DNA of 64,000 nt from the NCBI RefSeq assembly GCF_013032455.1, contig NZ_WQCF01000006.1:186001-250000 (forward strand), in the 5' to 3' direction. Source of the DNA: Ruegeria atlantica (lineage in GTDB: Bacteria; Pseudomonadota; Alphaproteobacteria; Rhodobacterales; Rhodobacteraceae). Under the pieces are notes generated by a model that was not told where the DNA came from, ran no database searches, and worked only from the letters and a program-made list of their open reading frames with translations. Each line of letters starts with the position of its first letter. Positions within the stretch are counted from its first letter, which is position 1. Of the stretch, positions 58,511 through 64,000 are shown one piece after another. The position numbers and the translations under genes are program-made.

Positions 58511-59179
58511 ATGGAACTTAACTCGGACTTCTCTTCCCGCGTCGTTGTTCATTCGGATCAACTTGAATGGCAAGCCTCGCCGATGAAAGGCGTGGACCGG
58601 CGCATGTTGGACCGCATCGGTGGCGAAGTCGCCCGCGCAACCACTATCGTACGCTATGCACCGGGCAGCCATTTTTCGGCCCACACTCATACAGGCGGAG
58701 AGGAATTCATCGTGCTTGAGGGTGTCTTTCAGGACGAACACGGCGACTATCCCGCCGGTACCTATGTGCGCAATCCGCCCACGACATCGCACACGCCAGG
58801 GTCTGAATCTGGCTGCACCATTTTCGTCAAACTTTGGCAGTTCGACATGCAGGACCGCAACCAGTTCCGCAAAAACATGACGGACGAGCTGCCCGCCCCG
58901 GAGAACGGTTTGGCGACGGCGGTCCTACACAGAGACGCGAGGGAGGTCGTCACCTACGGCCACCTTGAGCCGGACACAACCTTTGCCTCAGACGCCGCGG
59001 GCGGCACCGAGCTTCTGGTCATAGACGGTACGATCACAGTCGGAAAAGATGTTTTGCACGCGACCGGCTGGCTGCGTTTGCCCGAGGGCGAAAAACTGTC
59101 AGGCACTGCTGGCCCTGAAGGCGCAAAGGTTTGGGTGAAATCCGGTCATTTGCCTTTTGCCAAAGCACCAGAAGTATAA
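58511..59179 (+). CDS. Double cupin protein, ChrR cupin-like
   Basis: A 222-residue protein with two cupin halves (about 25-115 and 130-215). The first keeps a complete metal set: His58, His60, Glu64 and His94 in HTHTGGEEF and TSHTP. The second half lacks such residues. The fold is like the C-terminal domain of ChrR anti-sigma factors, but the N-terminal sigma-binding part is missing, so a sigma-factor role is not expected. It is the first gene of an operon with an amine oxidase-like flavoprotein and a TetR regulator. Function unknown; an oxygenase or metal-dependent lyase is possible. Confidence 0.78.
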   Translation: MELNSDFSSRVVVHSDQLEWQASPMKGVDRRMLDRIGGEVARATTIVRYAPGSHFSAHTHTGGEEFIVLEGVFQDEHGDYPAGTYVRNPPTTSHTPGSESGCTIFVKLWQFDMQDRNQFRKNMTDELPAPENGLATAVLHRDAREVVTYGHLEPDTTFASDAAGGTELLVIDGTITVGKDVLHATGWLRLPEGEKLSGTAGPEGAKVWVKSGHLPFAKAPEV

Positions 59180-59197
59180 CTTTGACTGGGCCAAAAA

Positions 59198-60259
59198 GTG
59201 GAAACACAGATATTAATCATCGGCGCCGGGCTCTCAGGCCTTAACCTTGCTACGCAGTTGTCAGAGCGCGGCCATGATATCCTGTTGGTGGAAGCGAGGG
59301 ATCGCCCCGGCGGTCGTGTTCTGACCGAGCTGCGCGAGGGCGGCTATTTTGACCTCGGTCCGGCGTGGTTTTGGCCGGGGCAGCCACGCATCGCCGCTTT
59401 GATTGATCAATTGGGTCTAACGTGGTTCGAGCAATTTTCGGACGGCGCGCTCAGGTTTGAAGATGCCCTCGGACACGTCGAGACGGGCCGCGGATTTGCC
59501 TCGATGCAAGGGTCCTACCGTGTTCATGGTGGGATGGCTGCGTTGACTGATGCACTGGCCGCCAAACTTTCCGCGACTCGGCTTAAATTATCAACGCCAA
59601 TCATCGCACTGAACCGAAATATCGATGGTATTACCGCCATCTCGGATAACGGCTTGACGATTCAGGCGCAAAAGGTGGTTCTGGCTTTGCCACCCCGGCT
59701 CGCCAGTCAGATTGCATTCTCACCCGCCCCGCCTCTGACCGCGCTGGATGCCATGAACGGGATTGCAACTTGGATGGCCGGGCACGCCAAGGCCATCGCA
59801 ACCTACGATACCCCTTTCTGGCGTGACGCCGGACTGTCTGGCGATGCTATCAGCCGCCGTGGCCCAATGGTGGAGCTGCACGATGCGTCGCCTGCCAAAG
59901 GTGGCCCCTTTGCCCTGTTCGGTTTCATTGGGATTCCGCCACAGGCCCGACAAGATGAAAAACCTTTGCGGCAGGCGCTGTTGGAGCAGTTGATCCGGCT
60001 TTTCGGACCAGAAGCTGCCGCTCCCACCTCTTTACGGATCATGGATTGGGCGTTTGACCCCTACACCGCTACGCCACTTGATCACCAACCCGTTTTTACG
60101 CATCCGCAATATGGCTTGCCACGTGCTCTGGATCGCATGTGGGAAGCCCGCCTGATCTTTTCCGGCACCGAGGTTGCAGCGCAGTTTGGCGGGTATCTGG
60201 AAGGGGCACTTGAGGCTGCGGAAAACGCATTTGAACAGATCGAAACAGAAAAGGTTTAA
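59198..60259 (+). CDS. Flavin monoamine oxidase family protein
   Basis: A 353-residue FAD oxidoreductase of the amine oxidase family. The dinucleotide motif GAGLSGL is at 9-15, followed by EARDRPGGRV near 32-41, and a C-terminal FSGTEVAAQFGGYLEGALEAAE binds the flavin. It starts at a GTG (59198), 18 bp after the cupin gene. It is shorter than typical monoamine oxidases (about 450), missing part of the substrate domain, so the substrate is unclear. Confidence 0.85.
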   Translation: METQILIIGAGLSGLNLATQLSERGHDILLVEARDRPGGRVLTELREGGYFDLGPAWFWPGQPRIAALIDQLGLTWFEQFSDGALRFEDALGHVETGRGFASMQGSYRVHGGMAALTDALAAKLSATRLKLSTPIIALNRNIDGITAISDNGLTIQAQKVVLALPPRLASQIAFSPAPPLTALDAMNGIATWMAGHAKAIATYDTPFWRDAGLSGDAISRRGPMVELHDASPAKGGPFALFGFIGIPPQARQDEKPLRQALLEQLIRLFGPEAAAPTSLRIMDWAFDPYTATPLDHQPVFTHPQYGLPRALDRMWEARLIFSGTEVAAQFGGYLEGALEAAENAFEQIETEKV

Positions 60260-60263
60260 GAGT

Positions 60264-60851
60264 ATGGTACGCGATACCAAAACCGCTTTGCTGGACGTGG
60301 CCGAACATGCGGCCCGCGCACGTGGGTTCGACGGGTTCAGCTATGCCGATCTGGCCGAAGCCGTCGGGATTCGGAAGGCATCCGTCCATTACCATTTCCC
60401 CACCAAAGCAGCCCTGTCTGCCACGTTGATGGACCGGTACCACGCTGTACTTGAGAACGAATGCCAGAAAATCGAAACCACCTATGACATTGGATCCGAC
60501 CAGCTTCTGGCCCTGATCCAACTATATCGCAACGCCCTGAACAACGGCAAAACACTGTGCTTGTGTGTCGCGTTGATAAGCAGCCGCGAAAGCCTGTCTG
60601 CGGACGTTATTGATAAACTTAAAACATTTCACACTATGATGACCAAGAGGATCGAGGCGATTTTCATACTGGGGATGCAGGATAAGACTATTGCGCATGT
60701 AAGTGCACCAAGGGCAGAGGCCCACGCTGCTCTGGCCCTGCTGGAAGGCGCGCACCTGACGGCCCGTGCAGCTGAAGAGATACAGCCTTTTGACGAAGCA
60801 ATGTCTCTTTTGAAAATCCGGTGTCATGGCGCTGCTCAAGATCAGCAGTAA
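60264..60851 (+). CDS. TetR family transcriptional regulator
   Basis: A 195-residue repressor. The helix-turn-helix is at about 25-50 (YADLAEAVGIRKASVHYHFPTK), and the rest is the helical ligand-binding domain. I set the start at 60264 (MVRDTKTALL), 4 bp after the amine oxidase stop; the longer frame lies within that gene. It is the last gene of the operon and probably acts on the palindrome at 58424-58441. Confidence 0.9.
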   Translation: MVRDTKTALLDVAEHAARARGFDGFSYADLAEAVGIRKASVHYHFPTKAALSATLMDRYHAVLENECQKIETTYDIGSDQLLALIQLYRNALNNGKTLCLCVALISSRESLSADVIDKLKTFHTMMTKRIEAIFILGMQDKTIAHVSAPRAEAHAALALLEGAHLTARAAEEIQPFDEAMSLLKIRCHGAAQDQQ

Positions 60852-61031
60852 AATCACTCACAAGAACCAAATGCGGACCTCAAATTTCAAGAGGTTTAAT
60901 GACAACGCCTGTTTGTTTCAAAAACCCGATTGTTGTCACCTGTGCGTGAAAGCTCTTTCAATGCGTTGAATTCAGCCTCTGGTTCCCGATTTAAGGGCGG
61001 AAAACAACGTTAGCGGAATGAAAGGCTACCC

Positions 61032-61538
61032 ATGACGATGTCAGACAGTTCGAAAGCTTCCACGGGACTATTCCCAAGGTTCGACATCCCGCTTTTGGGA
61101 ATGATGTTTATTTCCGGTTTCTTTGCCTCAAACGCGTTTGACCTGTGGGGGCAGCTGATTAGCCCAGCGTTGGGTTTTGCCAACCTGTCACCGCATGGTC
61201 TGGCACGCAGCCTGCTAGGAACATTGGGCCTGCCCAACGGCGATTTTGCCGGCTATTTCGTCCATTTTTATCTTGTAGGTCTGATAGGCTATCCGATCGG
61301 CTGGCTGTACATCTTTAACCCAATCTGGACGTCGATCTTCAAAGGCCGCCACATATTTTTGGGCTCGGCGATCTATGGGTTCGGGCTTTGGGTCTTTGCC
61401 ATCGGCGGCATCACGGCCATTGCTGGCCTGCCATTCTTTCTGAACTTCACAGGCATCACTTGGGTCGCGCTGGCTGGGCATGTGCTCTATGGCATCGTCC
61501 TGGTCTGGGTCATCCGCCTGATTGAGCGCTGGTCGTAA
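61032..61538 (+). CDS. Integral membrane protein of unknown function
   Basis: A 168-residue protein with about four transmembrane segments (20-42, 76-96, 111-136, 142-163). I do not recognize a characterized family. AAAGG precedes the ATG. It follows the TetR gene by 180 bp on the same strand and is separated from the convergent dld gene by a strong stem-loop. Confidence 0.7.
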   Translation: MTMSDSSKASTGLFPRFDIPLLGMMFISGFFASNAFDLWGQLISPALGFANLSPHGLARSLLGTLGLPNGDFAGYFVHFYLVGLIGYPIGWLYIFNPIWTSIFKGRHIFLGSAIYGFGLWVFAIGGITAIAGLPFFLNFTGITWVALAGHVLYGIVLVWVIRLIERWS

Positions 61539-61547
61539 ACCGTTTAT

Positions 61548-61575
61548 CTGGCCGGATGTGCAACCGTCCGGCCAG
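61548..61575. terminator. Bidirectional stem-loop between convergent genes
   Basis: CTGGCCGGA (61548-61556) and TCCGGCCAG (61567-61575) form a perfect 9-bp GC-rich stem with a 10-nt loop, in the 52-bp gap between the membrane-protein gene and dld. U-tracts are poor on both sides. Confidence 0.6.
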
Positions 61576-61590
61576 TTCAAACAACAGCAT

Positions 61591-63285
61591 TTAGGTCAAG
61601 TTCTCTCGGCCATAGTTCCGTGCTTTGGACATCTTGCCGATCCCGGGGTTGAACGAGTTGGTCGGATCGCAACATTTGTAATGCGCCGCCAGATCGGGTT
61701 TCGCCTTGTAGAGATGGCCAACATTGTGTTCTGCCGGATACTCTGCACCGCGCTTATCGAACAGCTCAAGCATCGCCGCTTTCAGCGCCTTGGGATCAGC
61801 GCCCTTTTTAACCACGTAATCCTGATGCATCACGTGGCACATGAAATGACCGTAATAGAGCTTGTGAACCAAGTGGTCGTCGATCTCAGGCGGCAGCTTT
61901 TCAAGCCAATCCTGATCGTTTCGACGAAGCGCGACATCCAGTGCAATGATGTCCTCAACCTCATTTGCGTGGATTGCCATATAGCGTACGGCGGCACCAG
62001 CGGCGGCAAAGCGGTGCAAGCCCGCGATCTTGGCTTCACGAACGGAGCATTCAAAAAAATCTGCGTCGCGGTCTTTCAGGAATGATGGCAACCAATTCGC
62101 GGCTTCAGCAATCCCCTCGTCTTTCATTTTCAGGATCAAATGGTGCTCATAGCGATCCCGGAACGCCACCATCCGTTTCGGCAGGACCCGAGGCCAAAGT
62201 GACACTGCCATCTGCATGAAGCGATCGGTGAAGTTGCGTAGAAACGGGATACGTCGAAGCCGCGCATCGACCGCGCCCTTCATGGCAAAGAACATCGGCA
62301 GTCGATCGGTGCCCAGCTTGTCGATCATCACCACCGTATCTTTGCCGTATTTCGCAGTAATGTCGAAAACTTCGCGCTGCATGTACTCGGCGGAAACTGG
62401 TAGGGATTTGAACTCGGACAGAATGTGCCGACGCAAGGCCGCCAGATCGCCGGGAGCATTGGTGCCTATGTAAAAGACCTTTTCGGCCTCATTCTTCGGG
62501 AACGTATCAAGGCGCACCGCGAAGACTGCCAGTTTACCAGCGGAACCTGCAGATTCGAATAATTTGGCCTTGTCCGCGTTGAAACGGGCAGGCGTTTGGG
62601 CATCGACGTCTCGCACGATCTGCGCATAGTCACTGGCCGACGCGCGCTTGTTCGTGGCCCCCGGGTTCCGGTCAAACGTGCCTGCGTCGAGACTGGCAAG
62701 GATCGCCTCGGGTGTGTCGCCTAGGTCAATACCCAAGTGGTTGACCAGTTCCAGTTCGCCGCGCTCGTTGATCTGTGCATAGAGGGACAGCTCGGTATAG
62801 ACAGGTCCCCGCTCTACCAGCGACCCGCCGGAGTTGTTGCAAACCCCGCCCACGATCGACGCCCCGATGCAGGATGAACCGATCACCGAATGTGGTTCGC
62901 GCCCCAGCGGGGCCAGCAGTTTTTCCAACGCAAATAGCGTGGCACCAGGAAAGCTGACAATCTGTTCGCCATTGTTCAACGACACCAGAGTATCCATCCT
63001 GCGCGTGTTGATCAGCACCACGTCCCGGTCATAGCTGCCCGACGGGGTTGAGCCCTCGGTCAGGCCGGTGTTGGCGGCTTGCATGATGACGATTTTGTCC
63101 GCCGCGACGCAAGCTTGCAGCACCTTCCACTGCTCAAGCAGGCTGCCGGGCTGGATGACACATAGGGCCTCACCCTCACCCGAACGGAAACCGCGCCGAA
63201 ACCTTTCTGTTGCACGCTCGCCCGTTAAAACGTGGCGCGAACCGACGATTGAGCGAAAATGTCTAATCAATTCGTCGTTGGTCAT
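61591..63285 (-). CDS. dld: D-lactate dehydrogenase (quinone), FAD-dependent
   Basis: A peripheral membrane flavoenzyme of 564 residues oxidizing D-lactate to pyruvate and passing electrons to quinone. The N-terminal FAD-binding domain has MQAANTGLTEGSTPSG and VIGSSCIGASIVGGVCNNSGG; the C-terminal part matches the membrane-binding Dld domain, with GHFMCHVMHQDYVVKKG near the end. Length is close to the E. coli enzyme. GAGGG precedes the ATG. It follows the L-lactate dehydrogenase gene by 19 bp, so both lactate enantiomers are handled by one transcript. Confidence 0.95.
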   Translation of the reverse strand: MTNDELIRHFRSIVGSRHVLTGERATERFRRGFRSGEGEALCVIQPGSLLEQWKVLQACVAADKIVIMQAANTGLTEGSTPSGSYDRDVVLINTRRMDTLVSLNNGEQIVSFPGATLFALEKLLAPLGREPHSVIGSSCIGASIVGGVCNNSGGSLVERGPVYTELSLYAQINERGELELVNHLGIDLGDTPEAILASLDAGTFDRNPGATNKRASASDYAQIVRDVDAQTPARFNADKAKLFESAGSAGKLAVFAVRLDTFPKNEAEKVFYIGTNAPGDLAALRRHILSEFKSLPVSAEYMQREVFDITAKYGKDTVVMIDKLGTDRLPMFFAMKGAVDARLRRIPFLRNFTDRFMQMAVSLWPRVLPKRMVAFRDRYEHHLILKMKDEGIAEAANWLPSFLKDRDADFFECSVREAKIAGLHRFAAAGAAVRYMAIHANEVEDIIALDVALRRNDQDWLEKLPPEIDDHLVHKLYYGHFMCHVMHQDYVVKKGADPKALKAAMLELFDKRGAEYPAEHNVGHLYKAKPDLAAHYKCCDPTNSFNPGIGKMSKARNYGRENLT

Positions 63286-63304
63286 AGCAGCCCTCGTCTT
63301 GGGT

Positions 63305-64000
63305 TCAAACGTTGCGGAAACGGATATTTTCGCGGCTCAGTTGGTCGACGCAGGTAACGCCCATCAGTTTCATATCGCGTTCGATCTCGGCCCGCATCAG
63401 ACCTAAGGCACGCTCGACACCCGCCTGCCCTGCCGCGGCCAGCGGATACAAGTAGTGCCGCCCGACCCCAACCGCCTTAGCGCCTATCGACAATGCCTTG
63501 AGTACATGGGTTCCCCGCTGGATACCGCTGTCCATCATCACGTCCAGCTTGTCTCCGACAGCATCCACGATCTCGGACAATTGATCGAAGGGCGTGCGCG
63601 AACCGTCCAGCTGGCGGCCACCGTGGTTCGACAGAATGATGCCAGTACAACCGATCTCAGCCGCGCGCTTGGCGTCTTCGACGGTCATGATGCCCTTGAG
63701 GCAGAATTGACCATCCCAGTCACGCACCATTTGCGCCACGTCATCCCAGTTCATCGACGGATCCAGCATGTCAGTAAAGTACCCACCGATCGAGCTTGCT
63801 CCACCACCCATATCCACGTGTTCTTCCAACTGTGGCAGGCGGAATTTTTCGTGGGTGACATAGTTGATCCCCCACATCGGCTTAATCGCGAATTGGATCA
63901 TACCGCTAAGTGTCAGGCGGAATGGGATCGAGAAACCAGTTCGCAGGTCACGCTCCCGATTGCCACCAGTGATGCTGTCGACGGTCAGCATCATCACCTC
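63305..64000 (-). CDS. lldD: L-lactate dehydrogenase (FMN-dependent), partial
   Basis: The C-terminal 231 residues of an alpha-hydroxy acid oxidase family flavoprotein; the N-terminus lies beyond the right edge. Visible motifs are LTVDSITGGNRERDLRTG, LKGIMTVEDAKRAAEIG with the conserved lysine, and SNHGGRQLDGS with the catalytic histidine and substrate arginine. The C-terminus continues GSGI-like DSGIQRGTHVLKALSIGAKAVGVGR. It oxidizes L-lactate to pyruvate at the membrane and is cotranscribed with dld. Confidence 0.94.
   Translation of the reverse strand, partial: EVMMLTVDSITGGNRERDLRTGFSIPFRLTLSGMIQFAIKPMWGINYVTHEKFRLPQLEEHVDMGGGASSIGGYFTDMLDPSMNWDDVAQMVRDWDGQFCLKGIMTVEDAKRAAEIGCTGIILSNHGGRQLDGSRTPFDQLSEIVDAVGDKLDVMMDSGIQRGTHVLKALSIGAKAVGVGRHYLYPLAAAGQAGVERALGLMRAEIERDMKLMGVTCVDQLSRENIRFRNV

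Noticed and set aside
58511..59179. ChrR-type anti-sigma factor.
   Set aside because: Only the cupin part is present, the zinc-binding sigma-interacting N-terminal domain is missing, and no ECF sigma gene is adjacent.

Overview
The window looks like a chromosome segment of an alphaproteobacterium of the Rhodobacteraceae, most likely the Roseobacter group. The evidence is the moderately high GC, a monomeric NADP isocitrate dehydrogenase, a bioBFDAGC operon with BioR-like sites, a GlxA-type AraC regulator, many 4-bp ATGA overlaps inside operons, and a dense set of uptake and catabolic operons for sugars, hydroxyproline, quaternary amines and lactate. I see no phage, insertion sequence, CRISPR array, tRNA or rRNA. 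This identification is an inference from gene content, not from a marker gene.

Layout, left to right. (1) 1-6452: the partial icd gene, then a minus-strand operon for trans-4-hydroxy-L-proline breakdown (DHDPS-like deaminase, 4-hydroxyproline epimerase, FAD-dependent D-hydroxyproline dehydrogenase) that ends in a second proline-racemase-family protein. (2) 6473-19731: a galactoside locus. An IclR regulator and a MalK-type ATPase face away from a ten-gene plus-strand operon: binding protein, two permeases, GH4 alpha-galactosidase, IlvD/Edd-type sugar-acid dehydratase, SDR, KDGal kinase, KDPGal aldolase, lactonase and GH42 beta-galactosidase. Together these make a De Ley-Doudoroff route from galactosides to pyruvate and glyceraldehyde 3-phosphate. 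(3) 19768-24361: a polyamine-type ABC transporter on the minus strand whose second permease carries an unusual coiled-coil and repeat tail. (4) 24719-28457: a plus-strand sugar cluster with a decayed GH1 domain fused to glucokinase, a PfkB kinase and a D-lyxose-isomerase-like cupin. (5) 28573-30490: two small membrane-associated proteins, then convergent acetate kinase.

(6) 30903-37492: a periplasmic nitrate reductase operon napFDAGHBC plus a small membrane protein, preceded by an FNR-like box. (7) 37531-44543: a GlxA-type regulator, two acyl-CoA dehydrogenases, an NDP-forming acyl-CoA synthetase, a CaiD-like hydratase and a GntR regulator. The set resembles a CoA-dependent gamma-butyrobetaine/carnitine route. 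(8) 44540-49928: the biotin operon. (9) 50242-57347: a hemolysin III-type membrane protein, cis/trans fatty acid isomerase, cysteine synthase, a large flavin/iron-sulfur fusion oxidoreductase and a GST. (10) 57472-61538: a LysR regulator, then a cupin/amine oxidase/TetR operon and a membrane protein. (11) 61591-64000: D- and L-lactate dehydrogenases, the latter cut by the window edge.

The most unusual items are the GH1 pseudoenzyme-glucokinase fusion, the repeat-tailed permease, the SDR whose catalytic lysine position is asparagine, and the proline-racemase-family protein with a Ser/Thr active-site pair. All calls come from reading the sequence and from general knowledge of the families; no database search was run.
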